Shown here one piece after another: positions 54,737 through 63,595 of a DNA stretch of 64,000 nucleotides (the stretch's first letter is position 1; every line of letters starts with the position of its first letter). The notes below the pieces were generated by a model, which was not told the DNA's origin, did no database searches, and saw nothing but the letters and a program-made list of their open reading frames with translations. This DNA comes from Algoriphagus sp. A40 (GTDB lineage Bacteria; Bacteroidota; Bacteroidia; Cytophagales; Cyclobacteriaceae): positions 62,001 to 126,000 of the forward strand of contig NZ_MUNY01000049.1 of NCBI RefSeq assembly GCF_002002735.1. The letters are read 5' to 3'. A program made the position numbers and the translations under genes.

Positions 54737-55078
54737 AACCCAAAGTGTTTTGAAGTGGATAAAAACCGGAATGAAAAACTGGAGTTTTTTGCCTTTTTGC
54801 TTTTACAAAGTTTACTCTTTTTGTATTGAATTTCAGTCACTTGACTGTAAAAAAAAGAAAGGCAGTGTCCCCGTTATAAAAAAAGTAAAAGTTTCGGGAC
54901 ATGAATTTATGTCATATAACCAAGGGGCCCCAGGGGTCAAAATTCAAAAAGTCAATTCGATAACTTATTCCAAATTCTTTCTCCAATTGTCCACGTGGGA
55001 AGCGCAGTAAGAAAGGGCCGGTCCGAGACTGAATTCAATTTTTCCTATTTTTCTATCCAATTCAAAACCAACCCTCCC
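54737..55078. other. Intergenic region, about 340 bp
   Basis: It divides the charged lipoprotein gene from the diacylglycerol kinase. A 115-codon open frame crosses it and starts inside the lipoprotein gene on the other strand. It has no family mark and I treat it as spurious. I see no structured element with confidence. Confidence 0.4.
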
Positions 55079-55441
55079 ATGTCCGGATTTATCATTGGCC
55101 GAATCAAAAGCATCAAATACGCAGTCAAAGGGTTTTTTCTATTACTCACAACCGAAAATGCCATCATTTCCCAAAGTGTCATAGCCCTGGTGTTTATTGG
55201 TTTAGGATTCTATTTTGAAATAGGTAAGATGGATTGGGCATTACAGATTATGGCAATTGGGCTAGTATTGTCGATTGAAAGTCTGAATACCGCTGTGGAA
55301 AAAGTCTGCGATTTTATCCATCCCGAACACCATGAAAAAATCGGCTTCATAAAAGATGTGGCCTCAGGTGCTGTTACTTTCGCTGCATTGACAGCTTTTG
55401 CAATTGCTACGTTGATATATGGACCGATTTTGATGGAATAA
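55079..55441 (+). CDS. Diacylglycerol/undecaprenol kinase family protein
   Basis: 120 residues from the ATG at 55079 (MSGFIIGRIKSIKYAVKGFF), with about three membrane segments. The family segment IESLNTAVEKVCDFI matches the DgkA active region ExxNTAxE. It would phosphorylate undecaprenol or diacylglycerol at the inner membrane. The ORF begins 28 codons earlier without family support. Transcribed alone. Confidence 0.9.
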   Translation: MSGFIIGRIKSIKYAVKGFFLLLTTENAIISQSVIALVFIGLGFYFEIGKMDWALQIMAIGLVLSIESLNTAVEKVCDFIHPEHHEKIGFIKDVASGAVTFAALTAFAIATLIYGPILME

Positions 55442-55537
55442 ATTCTTCTCCGATTATCCTTTTTTTTATTCGTTTATTGGCGGATAGTTTTGAAAGTTCC
55501 AGATTTTCAGGGATTTTGAATAAATATTTTTTTTGCC

Positions 55538-56002
55538 ATGAATATCAAGCCAATTATACTTCCACATGCTGTAGATCTTTTGGAACCTAAACTGACCAAA
55601 AAATTTACCAGCCTGACTAACCTTATTTTTGAGGCTGGGAAGCATTCCCTGCCAGATGAAATGGTAATCCAAATCAACAACCAAATCGATAAAATTGCAG
55701 AATTCCCCGGTTCGACTAAAGAAACTATCAAGATCCTGGAAAAATTTCAGAAAGAATTACTTCAAAAATTGAAATCAGACTTCATGCTTTTCCCCAAAAA
55801 CCATCACCGAAATCTTTGGATGGCATTAGGAATGACCACTTTTGGAATTCCAATCGGTTTGGCCATCGGAATTTCCTTGGATAATCTGGCCTTCCTAGCC
55901 CTTGGACTCCCAATAGGCATGTCCATAGGAATTGCAGTGGGAACCTCCCTCGACCAAAAAGTTAAAAATGAAGGCCGTCAACTGGATTTTTATTTAAGCT
56001 GA
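55538..56002 (+). CDS. Hypothetical protein with a Gly-rich double hydrophobic C-terminal segment
   Basis: 154 residues. Residues about 1-80 look soluble and helical with several Leu, Lys and Glu. The C-terminal third holds two glycine-zipper-like hydrophobic stretches, FGIPIGLAIGISLDNLAFL and LALGLPIGMSIGIAVGTSL, each with I-G-x-x-I-G spacing that suggests close helix packing in a membrane. I know no family with certainty. It stands alone. Confidence 0.6.
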   Translation: MNIKPIILPHAVDLLEPKLTKKFTSLTNLIFEAGKHSLPDEMVIQINNQIDKIAEFPGSTKETIKILEKFQKELLQKLKSDFMLFPKNHHRNLWMALGMTTFGIPIGLAIGISLDNLAFLALGLPIGMSIGIAVGTSLDQKVKNEGRQLDFYLS

Positions 56003-56205
56003 TTTACTCTTGCCATGGAGTCATTTCACATTGGACTTATTAGAATGTTCCAGCCCTACACATCAAAACTTGACTCGATTCTAATATATTTTCCCAATTA
56101 AGCTTATTTATTGGTTAAAAACAGGAAAGCTGGCCCAAATGAATCCCATATATTCACGCCCAATTCCAGCGTAACTACCAAAAGAACCTAAAAACCGTTT
56201 TTGAA

Positions 56206-58866
56206 ATGTCAAAAATTTCACTCCCCATTTTAAGCATTTTTGCTTTGATCCTGATGGTAGGATGCAGCAAATACCGGCCTTCACAAACTGCTGATCTTGC
56301 AGAATTAAACGCATATTTCTCCTCTGAAGGCATCGAGATTGATAGTCTTGGTGCTGACAGCACTGAATTGATCCTCACCAATTTTGCAGGTCCGGATTTG
56401 GTTCCCAGCCCTTCTTGTCTGGCAGTAGCCGCCACCGGAGAAGTATTTGTCGGAGTCGATATGATGGGTTCCTTGGGCAAATTGCCAGGCAGAGGAAGTA
56501 TTGTCAAACTCGTGGACAGCAATCATGATGGAGTGCTGGATTCCCATACCGAATTTACCAAAGTGGACAACCCAAGAGGTATCATCGCGATGGGTGATCA
56601 GGTTTTTGTTCTGCATACTGTTTTTGGAACAGACAGTCTTGCTCAGGGAATGGACTTGGTCGTATTCGAAGACAAAAACAAGGATGGAGTTGCCGACGGC
56701 CCTTCAAAGCCCTTGATTACTAACATCAGCACCCAAAATCAACTTCGCAGTAGGGGAACCGACCACTCTACCAACGGAATCCGAATGGGGATTGACGGTT
56801 GGATCTACATTGCAATCGGTGATTTTGGTTTTGTCGATGCGGAAGACCGCGACGGAACCAAACTCACCATGCTGGGCGGTGGAATCGTCCGGGTTAGACC
56901 TGATGGAACCGGCATGGAAGTGTATACCCATGGGACCAGAAACATCTATGACGTGGCGATTGATCCCTTCATGAACGTTTATACCCGAGGAAACACCAAT
57001 GATGGCGGTGGTTGGAATATCCGGTTCATTCACCACATCCAAAGTGGAGAATACGGCTATCCAAGCCTTTTTAAACATTTCACTGACGAAATCCTGCCTG
57101 CTTTGGTGGATGTCGGTGGTGGTTCCGGGACAGGAGCTTATTTCATGGATGATTCCCGTTGGCCGGCAAAATATAACCGAGTGCCAATGATGGCGGACTG
57201 GGGCAAAAGCCATCTGTATATCCACCGAGTCTCAATGGATGGGCCAAGCTTTACCCAAGCAGATGAAAACTTTATCAAACTTTCACAAATCACCGATGTG
57301 GATCTGGACGGATCAGGCACCATGTACCTCGCAGCTTGGGATGGAGCAGGTTTCCGCGGAAATCCCGAAAAAGGTTACGTGGTAAGAGTGGTGCCTGTAG
57401 GTTGGAAATATGAAGCTTACCCTGATTTGAAATCGGCCTCTGTGACTGAATTAGCAGAATTGCTCAAAGCGACTAACTCTGTCACCCGACTGGATGCCCA
57501 ACAGGAATTGCTTACCCGATCCAAAGAAGAAGCAGCTGCAGCGGCACTTAAAATTGCCCAAGACACCTCACTTCCACTGGAGGCTAGGGTTGCCGGAATT
57601 TTCACCTACGCTCAGGCAGCTTGTGCTACTGGGGTACAGGACTTAATCAAACTCAGTGAAGAGGACAAGGTGCGTGAGTTTGCATTGCGAGCTTTAGCTG
57701 ACCGCAAATCTTGCCTTGAAGGAGTTCCTGTTGAATTGTTTATTGCTGCCGCTGAAGACGCAAATCCAAGGGTCCAGGCCGCTGCTATCGTAGGATTGGG
57801 TAGACTCGGAAATCCTGAAGCCACCGAGGTTTTGTTGGAAGTCGAGGTGCCGGCATCTGCTCAAATCCCTGCAAAAGATACTGAAGGACCGCACGCTACT
57901 CCAAATTCAGCAATTGTCCTTCCTCACCTGGCTGTAAAAGCCTTGGTTGATCTGAAGGCTGTTGACGCAACGGTTGAAGCCATTGATTCAGACAATTACA
58001 AATTGGCATTGTGGGCTTTACGCTACATGCATGATCCAAAAGCAGTGGACGGTTTGGTTTCCGCCTATCAAGAGACCGAGGATGCTGGGAAAAAGGCTGA
58101 AATCTTAGCTACTGTTTCCCGACTTTATCAAAAAGAAGCTCCCTATGATGGCAGCTGGTGGTGGGGAACCCGTCCCGATACGCATGGCCCATATTACAAA
58201 GCCATCGATTGGGAAGGTTCAGCTAAGATCAAAAACTTCCTCATGGCTGAGCTAAATTCAGCTGATGAAGGTCAAAAACCCTTGTTTGCATCGCTCAATG
58301 ACAGATTAAGATTGGGAATTGTTGAATTGGGAACAGAGACTGCGGCTCCTGAAGTGGAAGAAGCTTCAGTTGATTTGGAATCCATCAAAAACAAAAAAGG
58401 TCAAGTCGGAGCCGCCTCTATCGAAGACGTAATCCTTGCTGTAGGCGGACTAAAAGGTGATCCCGTCGTCGGTAAGACCCTTTTCACCAGCCAAGGATGT
58501 ATCGCATGCCACGCCATCGAAGCTGGTCAGGTAATGAAGGGGCCATTTATGGGGCAAATCGGCTCGATCATGAACAGAGACCAAATCGTGGAAGCCATCC
58601 TAAAACCGAATGCTTCCATTTCCCAAGGCTTTGCATCCGTTCAGATCACAACCAACGACGGCAAATTCTTTATGGGTTTTGTTACCGCAGAATCTGCCCA
58701 AGAACTGACTCTCCGGGATATTACCGGCACGGCTACCAAACTTGAAAAGAAAAACATCAAGGAGCGAAAAGAACTTGAAAACTCCATGATGCCAACTGGC
58801 TTGGCCAATTCACTTTCTTATGAGGAATTGGCTTCCCTTGTGACCTTTTTGTCGCAGCAGAAGTAA
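56206..58866 (+). CDS. PVC-type heme-binding lipoprotein, second paralogue
   Basis: 886 residues, lipobox LILMVGC (lipid Cys20). Residues about 55-400 form a sorbosone-dehydrogenase-like propeller with Asp-rich loops (VDSNHDGVLD, EDKNKDGVADG, DVDLDGSGTMY). Residues about 410-650 are HEAT-like helices. A single CIACH heme site is at residues 765-769, followed by the same 117-residue tail length as in the 11450 paralogue. It has the same arrangement of domains as that protein but shorter HEAT parts. It probably passes electrons out of a periplasmic oxidation; a small c-type cytochrome gene follows 158 bp downstream. A terminator lies between them (58886). Confidence 0.88.
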   Translation: MSKISLPILSIFALILMVGCSKYRPSQTADLAELNAYFSSEGIEIDSLGADSTELILTNFAGPDLVPSPSCLAVAATGEVFVGVDMMGSLGKLPGRGSIVKLVDSNHDGVLDSHTEFTKVDNPRGIIAMGDQVFVLHTVFGTDSLAQGMDLVVFEDKNKDGVADGPSKPLITNISTQNQLRSRGTDHSTNGIRMGIDGWIYIAIGDFGFVDAEDRDGTKLTMLGGGIVRVRPDGTGMEVYTHGTRNIYDVAIDPFMNVYTRGNTNDGGGWNIRFIHHIQSGEYGYPSLFKHFTDEILPALVDVGGGSGTGAYFMDDSRWPAKYNRVPMMADWGKSHLYIHRVSMDGPSFTQADENFIKLSQITDVDLDGSGTMYLAAWDGAGFRGNPEKGYVVRVVPVGWKYEAYPDLKSASVTELAELLKATNSVTRLDAQQELLTRSKEEAAAAALKIAQDTSLPLEARVAGIFTYAQAACATGVQDLIKLSEEDKVREFALRALADRKSCLEGVPVELFIAAAEDANPRVQAAAIVGLGRLGNPEATEVLLEVEVPASAQIPAKDTEGPHATPNSAIVLPHLAVKALVDLKAVDATVEAIDSDNYKLALWALRYMHDPKAVDGLVSAYQETEDAGKKAEILATVSRLYQKEAPYDGSWWWGTRPDTHGPYYKAIDWEGSAKIKNFLMAELNSADEGQKPLFASLNDRLRLGIVELGTETAAPEVEEASVDLESIKNKKGQVGAASIEDVILAVGGLKGDPVVGKTLFTSQGCIACHAIEAGQVMKGPFMGQIGSIMNRDQIVEAILKPNASISQGFASVQITTNDGKFFMGFVTAESAQELTLRDITGTATKLEKKNIKERKELENSMMPTGLANSLSYEELASLVTFLSQQK

Positions 58867-58885
58867 GCTTCCCATATTGACTTTG

Positions 58886-58927
58886 AAAAAGCCGGAAGAG
58901 AATCCCTCTTCTGGCTTTTTGTTTTTT
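58886..58927 (+). terminator. Intrinsic terminator after the cytochrome lipoprotein
   Basis: AAAAAGCCGGAAGAG pairs with CTCTTCTGGCTTTTT (one G-U) and is followed by a T run. It suggests that the next cytochrome gene has a separate promoter or is read by leak-through. Confidence 0.85.
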
Positions 58928-59024
58928 GAATTGAACTCTTTACCCGGGATTCGGTCCAAGTGGATTTCTTACTTATCTTTCGAAATCCGCATTCACCCTA
59001 GATTTTCGGCCAAACAGTCACAGA

Positions 59025-59435
59025 ATGGATCCAAAAGCGATCTTTACAATTTGCCTATTCCTTTTTCTCCTTCCTTCTTGCGAAACGAAGGATTCGAAGC
59101 ATCAGCAAGAAGAAATGAAGGACAAGCCATTTTTCATAGTCCCCGGTGAAGACGAAGAAATTGACCCGGAACTCATCAAAAAAGGGGAAGTTTTGGTTGC
59201 CTATTCAGATTGCTACCAATGTCACAGGGAGGAAAGCAAAGCAAAAGGACCTTCCTTCTCTGACATCGCCAGCCGCTACCCCATCCGGCAAGCCTATATT
59301 GATTTATTGGCTAGAAAGGTAATCAGCGGAGGTTCCGGAACTTGGGGATATCCAGTGATGAGTCCCCATCCCAAACTAAACCTGGATGACGCAAAAGAAA
59401 TGGTGGCCTATATCCTGTCTCTCGAAAAAAAGTGA
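59025..59435 (+). CDS. Monoheme c-type cytochrome lipoprotein
   Basis: 136 residues. Lipobox LLPSC (lipid Cys19). One heme site CYQCH (Cys63, Cys66, His67) and a likely axial Met112 in YPVMSPHP, making a class I cytochrome c. It would act at the outside of the inner membrane or in the periplasm, as an electron shuttle. Proximity to the PVC-type cytochrome suggests they work together. Confidence 0.9.
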   Translation: MDPKAIFTICLFLFLLPSCETKDSKHQQEEMKDKPFFIVPGEDEEIDPELIKKGEVLVAYSDCYQCHREESKAKGPSFSDIASRYPIRQAYIDLLARKVISGGSGTWGYPVMSPHPKLNLDDAKEMVAYILSLEKK

Positions 59436-59497
59436 ATTTTTGCCATTCTGAATCTTCATTTTTGGTGTTCTAACTCTATTGCCTGCATTTCTATATC

Positions 59498-60337
59498 ATG
59501 ATCCATTTCGCAACTGTTTTAACCCTTCTGTCGGTCCTTTTCGGATTCAAAGTTGATCCTCCGGTTCAAATCGAAATGACCACCAACTATGGGACAATCA
59601 TCCTTCAATTGTCCGACGAAACTCCTCTCCATCGGGATAATTTTATCAAACTGGTCGAATCCGGAACCTACGATAGTTTGCTTTTTCATCGTGTGATCAA
59701 GGATTTTATGATTCAGGGAGGAGATACCCAAAGTAAATATGCTGATTCGGTTTCAAGACTTGGGAGCTCGGATCTCCCCTACCAAATACCTGCCGAGATC
59801 GTTCCAGAGCTATATCACAAAAAAGGAGTTTTGGCTGCAGCCCGAACCAACAATCCCGAGCGAGCTTCCAGCAGCACTCAGTTTTACATTGTTCAAGGGA
59901 AAATCCAAAATGACAGTCTTTTAGCCCACAATGAAGGGAGAATAAACAAAATGCTCGCCCGCCATTATGGAATCAATGATCCCGCGAACAAACCTTTGAT
60001 TGATTCTTTGGAAAATGCCCGAACCCAAAAGGATTCGGTTTTGACCAAGGAACTGGAAATCCGCCTCAATTCCATTCTGGACAGTTATTGGAATTTTGAA
60101 AAATACTCCATTCCTGAGAACCACAGGCTAGTCTATAAATCCATTGGAGGCACTCCTCATCTGGATCAAAACTACACGGTCTTCGGAGAGGTGATTTCGG
60201 GATTGGAAGTAGTGGATGCCATTGCAGCAGTGCAAACAAATGCCCAGGATCGACCGATCAAAGAAGTGAGAATCTTGAGAATGCAAATCCTTCAAAAAAA
60301 TATTGCTCACAATCCGAACAATAACATCGGCAATTGA
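59498..60337 (+). CDS. Cyclophilin-type peptidylprolyl isomerase with helical insert
   Basis: 279 residues with an N-terminal hydrophobic segment (residues 1-17) that exports it. The cyclophilin fold is split by an insert of about 85 residues. The first part has TNYGTIILQLSDETPLHRDNF, LFHRVIKDFMIQGGD and SSSTQFYIVQG. The insert (about residues 133-215) is helical and charged. Then GGTPHLDQNYTVFGEVISGL resumes the fold. Catalytic Arg/Phe/Gln appear as FHRV and MIQGGD. Inserted cyclophilins of this sort are common in Bacteroidota. The insert's job is unknown. Confidence 0.92.
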   Translation: MIHFATVLTLLSVLFGFKVDPPVQIEMTTNYGTIILQLSDETPLHRDNFIKLVESGTYDSLLFHRVIKDFMIQGGDTQSKYADSVSRLGSSDLPYQIPAEIVPELYHKKGVLAAARTNNPERASSSTQFYIVQGKIQNDSLLAHNEGRINKMLARHYGINDPANKPLIDSLENARTQKDSVLTKELEIRLNSILDSYWNFEKYSIPENHRLVYKSIGGTPHLDQNYTVFGEVISGLEVVDAIAAVQTNAQDRPIKEVRILRMQILQKNIAHNPNNNIGN

Positions 60338-60388
60338 GTAACTTCCAAACAGTACAATCCTAAAATCAAACTGTAAACATCCATACCA

Positions 60389-60505
60389 ATGGCAAAGCAA
60401 CCAGAAGGCAAAAAGAAAGACGATAAGTCTAAGCCTACCAAAACACTGAAAGAAAAAAGAGCTGCAAAAGCGGAAAAAAAAGACAGTAAAAAAAACCGGG
60501 ATTGA
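60389..60505 (+). CDS. Small lysine-rich protein, 38 aa
   Basis: An open frame of 38 codons, ATG at 60389 to TGA at 60503-60505, encoding a very basic protein (MAKQPEGKKKDDKSKPTKTL then KEKRAAKAEKKD). About 40 per cent of residues are Lys or Arg. It follows the cyclophilin stop by 51 bp and is followed by a terminator (60544). The repeated KEKRAAK-like pattern resembles short basic proteins annotated in other bacteria, but I cannot name a family. Base composition alone could give such frames, so confidence is moderate. Confidence 0.55.
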   Translation: MAKQPEGKKKDDKSKPTKTLKEKRAAKAEKKDSKKNRD

Positions 60506-60543
60506 ACTAACCCGGAGGAATTCCAAACCAACATTTTCATACC

Positions 60544-60573
60544 AAAAGGACAGCTTATCACTGTCCTTTTTCA
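60544..60573 (+). terminator. Intrinsic terminator after the small basic ORF
   Basis: AAAAGGACAG pairs with CTGTCCTTTT around CTTATCA and is followed by T. Confidence 0.8.
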
Positions 60574-60657
60574 TTTTCCCTTGTAGATCAATTAGCGAAT
60601 CCCCTTGGGAAATCCTTATTTTTAGTCCGAAATTACTTGGACCTATACCTATTAAAA

Positions 60658-61929
60658 TTGGAACTCCTCATTATTCTTTTACTGGTCCTGCTCAATGGCG
60701 TTTTTGCAATGTCCGAGCTTTCACTGGTATCCTCCCGAAAATTCAAACTTGAAAATGCCAAACGTCGCGGCAGCTCAAATGCCAAAATCGCTTTGGAGCT
60801 CTCTGAAAATCCCACCAAATTTCTTTCGACAGTTCAGATCGGGATCACTCTAATAGGGATTTTACTCGGTGTGTACTCGGGCGAAAACCTGACCACCGAC
60901 TTGGCAGCCTCGATTTCAAAAGTGGAGCTTTTGGCTCCCTACTCCGGTCCGATTGCCACGGGATTGATCGTGCTTTTGGTTACGTATCTCTCGATTGTAT
61001 TGGGGGAACTGTTTCCCAAACGGTTGGGAATGACTTTTCCAGAACCTATAGCAATGTTTGTGGCCAAACCGATGCGCCTTCTTTCTATGGTCGCCGCACC
61101 TTTTGTTTGGTTGTTGTCTGTTTCCAATGACTTTTTGCTGACCCTATTCGGAATCAAAAATTCAACTGAATCCAAAGTTTCTGAAGAAGAGATCAAAGCC
61201 ATTATCAAGGAAAGTGCCGAGGGAGGTGAAATTATGGATATCGAGCAGGACATTGTGGAGCGGGTTTTTGAGCTGGGCGACCGCCGTATCAACACACTTT
61301 TTACCCACAGGACCGAATTGGTTTATTTCAATCTGACCGACACTTGGGAAGAAGTTCGAACCAAAATCAACGACGAAAAACATTCCGCCTATCCGGTTTG
61401 CAAGGAGGATGACCTGGACGATATCGTAGGCATGGTGATGGTCAAAGACCTTTTTGCCCCGGGATTGGAACAGGACTTTGATTTTCGAAAAGTTTCAAGG
61501 AAACCGCTTTTCATTAACGAAAATTCCTTTGCCTATCAGGTTTTGGAGCTTTTCAAAAAAGAAAAAATGCACTACGGAATCGTCATCGACGAATACGGCA
61601 GCACGATGGGGATCGTGTCGATGGATGATGTGATCGATGCCTTGGTTGGAGATGCAAGCGAATCCGATCACGAAGAATATCAAATTACCCAAAGAGACGA
61701 AACCAGCTGGCTGGTGGACGGACAGTTTGCGATCATCGATTTTGTGAAATATTTCGATCTTAATATTCTTTTGAAAACCAAAGGATTCACAACCGTCGCC
61801 GGACTAATGATCCACAAATCGGCCAGTATTCCAGAAGTCGGTGACAAAGTAATCATTGAAGATCTTCAGCTGGAAGTGGTAGACAAAGACGGGCAAAGGA
61901 TTGATAAAATTATGGTGACACGGGTATAG
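60658..61929 (+). CDS. CNNM/CorC-type (DUF21 + CBS) transporter, TTG start
   Basis: 423 residues from TTG at 60658. An in-frame TTG also occurs at 60637, but the later one gives MELLIILLLVLLNGVFAMSE, the standard start of this family. Membrane segments cover residues about 1-150 (DUF21). A CBS pair follows (about 200-330, THRTELVYF and EYGSTMGIVSMDDVIDAL). The CorC-type C-terminal domain is at about 335-423. Family members act in divalent-cation (Mg/Co) transport; the specificity here is not proven. Confidence 0.9.
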   Translation: MELLIILLLVLLNGVFAMSELSLVSSRKFKLENAKRRGSSNAKIALELSENPTKFLSTVQIGITLIGILLGVYSGENLTTDLAASISKVELLAPYSGPIATGLIVLLVTYLSIVLGELFPKRLGMTFPEPIAMFVAKPMRLLSMVAAPFVWLLSVSNDFLLTLFGIKNSTESKVSEEEIKAIIKESAEGGEIMDIEQDIVERVFELGDRRINTLFTHRTELVYFNLTDTWEEVRTKINDEKHSAYPVCKEDDLDDIVGMVMVKDLFAPGLEQDFDFRKVSRKPLFINENSFAYQVLELFKKEKMHYGIVIDEYGSTMGIVSMDDVIDALVGDASESDHEEYQITQRDETSWLVDGQFAIIDFVKYFDLNILLKTKGFTTVAGLMIHKSASIPEVGDKVIIEDLQLEVVDKDGQRIDKIMVTRV

Positions 61930-61933
61930 GAAA

Positions 61934-61968
61934 GGAGATTTGAAATTTGAGATTCGAGATTTGACTAT
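61934..61968. repeat. 7-bp period array downstream of the CNNM gene
   Basis: GGAGATT, TGAAATT, TGAGATT, CGAGATT and TGACTAT are five consecutive heptamers, starting 4 bp after the CDS stop. Confidence 0.6.
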
Positions 61969-62028
61969 TGTCCTTCGGAGCTGAATGCTAGAATTGTCAA
62001 ATTTTCCGGTTCCCAATATGCCAGACCT

Positions 62029-62062
62029 CGTAAACCGTAAATCCAAAATCGTAAATCCCTAC
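62029..62062. repeat. 7-bp period array at the end of the MATE gene
   Basis: CGTAAAC, CGTAAAT, CCAAAAT, CGTAAAT and CCCTACA step by 7 bp between the two convergent transporters, ending on the MATE stop codon. Confidence 0.6.
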
Positions 62063-63438
62063 ACCTGCATCGTCTTCCATCTTCCCTTTCGGAAGAAATA
62101 AAGAGAAACCAAAGCGTGGAAGGAGTGACAAATCGCAATGGCTATAAAAATCCCCAGGTATTTCATCCCCATCGGAAAGGCAAGAAAATAGGCCAGTGGA
62201 ACTTCCATACATAGCAGGACTCCGATATTGATCCAAGCCGGAGTTCGCGTATCCCCTGCCCCATTGAATGCCTGAGTGAGCACCATCCCTATCGCAAAAA
62301 AGACATAGCCCAGCACAATCACCCAAAGTCCCTGAGCGGCCACGTCCCTTACCTCGGGAATATCCGTGAAGAATCCTGCCAATTGCTGATTGAAAAGCAG
62401 GTATATCCCCGTCACCGAGGCCATGAAAATCACATTGTAGCGGGCAGTCAGCCAAACTGCCTTTTCGGCCCGGCCGACTTCCTTGGCTCCAAGATTTTGA
62501 CCCACCAAAGTTGCTGCTGCACCGGAAAGACCCCAAGCAGGCAAAATCGTGAAAATCAGCACCCGAAAAGCAATGGTATATCCTGCCAAAGCCGCTGATC
62601 CAAACTCGGCATTCATTCGGGTCAAAGCAACCCAAGAAATGGAATCGATCAGAAACTGCCCCATTCCACCTAAAGAAAGGTCAATGATTTTTCGGATCGT
62701 TTCCCATTTGACATGCAGGTTTTTGCGGAGAATCTTCAGTTTGTGCTTGCCATTGATCAAGTGATAAAACTGATAAACTACGCCCATACTTCTGCCAAAG
62801 GTAGTTGCAATGGCAGCTCCATCTAGTCCATATCCATCCCAGCTTCCAATTCCAAAAATCAAAATCGGATCAAGAACTATATTCAGACCATTGGCGATCC
62901 AAAGCGACCGCATGGCGTGGTGGGCCTGTCCCGCTCCGCGAAAAGCTCCATTGATCAGAAAAAGCAACATAATTGCCGTATTTCCGGCAAAAACTATCTT
63001 CGCGTAATTGGTGCCTGACTGGATCACTGCTTCCTCTGCACCCATCAAGCGGAGCAAATCGTCTGCAAAAATCCATCCTCCTACTCCGAGAAAAATGGAA
63101 ACCACTCCGCCTACAATTAGAAGTTGAAATGTTGCAGTTCCTGCTTCCTCGTATTCTTTTTCACCAAATCTTCTGGAAATCAAAGCCGTGGCGGCCATAC
63201 TGATTCCAAAACCGATCGCATAGGTCAATACAATCACGGACTCCGTTAGACCCACTGTTGCGATGGCAAATTCCCCAAGTTTGGCCACAAAGAAAATATC
63301 CACCACCGCAAAGGCCGACTCCATCATCATCTCCAGGATCATGGGAATTGCCAGTACGAAAATGGCTGTCTTTAATGGAAGGCTGGTGAAATCCTGTTCT
63401 TTTCCGAGAATTGCGTCTTTGATGAGTTGCCAGGTCAT
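62059..63438 (-). CDS. MATE family efflux transporter
   Basis: 459 residues with about twelve membrane segments. Two MatE halves are visible: AIFVLAIPMILEMMMESAFA in the N-terminal half and GAAATLVGQNLGAKEVGRAEK in the C-terminal half, the latter with the typical GxxxGAxx segment. It would export cationic drugs or metabolites with Na+ or H+. Convergent with the CNNM gene. Confidence 0.93.
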   Translation of the reverse strand: MTWQLIKDAILGKEQDFTSLPLKTAIFVLAIPMILEMMMESAFAVVDIFFVAKLGEFAIATVGLTESVIVLTYAIGFGISMAATALISRRFGEKEYEEAGTATFQLLIVGGVVSIFLGVGGWIFADDLLRLMGAEEAVIQSGTNYAKIVFAGNTAIMLLFLINGAFRGAGQAHHAMRSLWIANGLNIVLDPILIFGIGSWDGYGLDGAAIATTFGRSMGVVYQFYHLINGKHKLKILRKNLHVKWETIRKIIDLSLGGMGQFLIDSISWVALTRMNAEFGSAALAGYTIAFRVLIFTILPAWGLSGAAATLVGQNLGAKEVGRAEKAVWLTARYNVIFMASVTGIYLLFNQQLAGFFTDIPEVRDVAAQGLWVIVLGYVFFAIGMVLTQAFNGAGDTRTPAWINIGVLLCMEVPLAYFLAFPMGMKYLGIFIAIAICHSFHALVSLYFFRKGRWKTMQV

Positions 63439-63476
63439 GGAGAATTGAAAAATTTGAAAATTGGAAGATTGGAAGA
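63439..63476. repeat. Period 8 degenerate array upstream of the MATE gene
   Basis: GAAAAATTTGAAAA, then two TTGGAAGA units, then TTTT: an 8-bp step. It sits upstream of the MATE start. Confidence 0.45.
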
Positions 63477-63538
63477 TTTTAGGTTCGGAAAATCCTCAAA
63501 GAGGATTGCTGGCGATTAAATCATTGCTGCAAAAAAAC

Positions 63539-63564
63539 AAAAAAACCGCGAATCGGCGGTTTTT
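63539..63564 (-). terminator. Terminator of the acyl-CoA ligase gene
   Basis: AAAAACCGC pairs with GCGGTTTTT around GAATCG. It lies after the stop of the minus-strand ligase gene. Confidence 0.8.
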
Positions 63565-63595
63565 AATATGTTATGGTTTTTAATTCTTACTTTCA

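Noticed and set aside
54663..55010. 115-codon open frame on the plus strand
   Set aside because: It starts inside the opposite-strand lipoprotein gene, has no recognisable motif or leader, and most of it is low-complexity or Lys-rich. The diacylglycerol kinase frame that follows has its own start.
60637..60657. First TTG as the start of the CNNM gene
   Set aside because: It would add MDLYLLK, which does not fit the usual family start; the later TTG gives the expected MELLIILLL.
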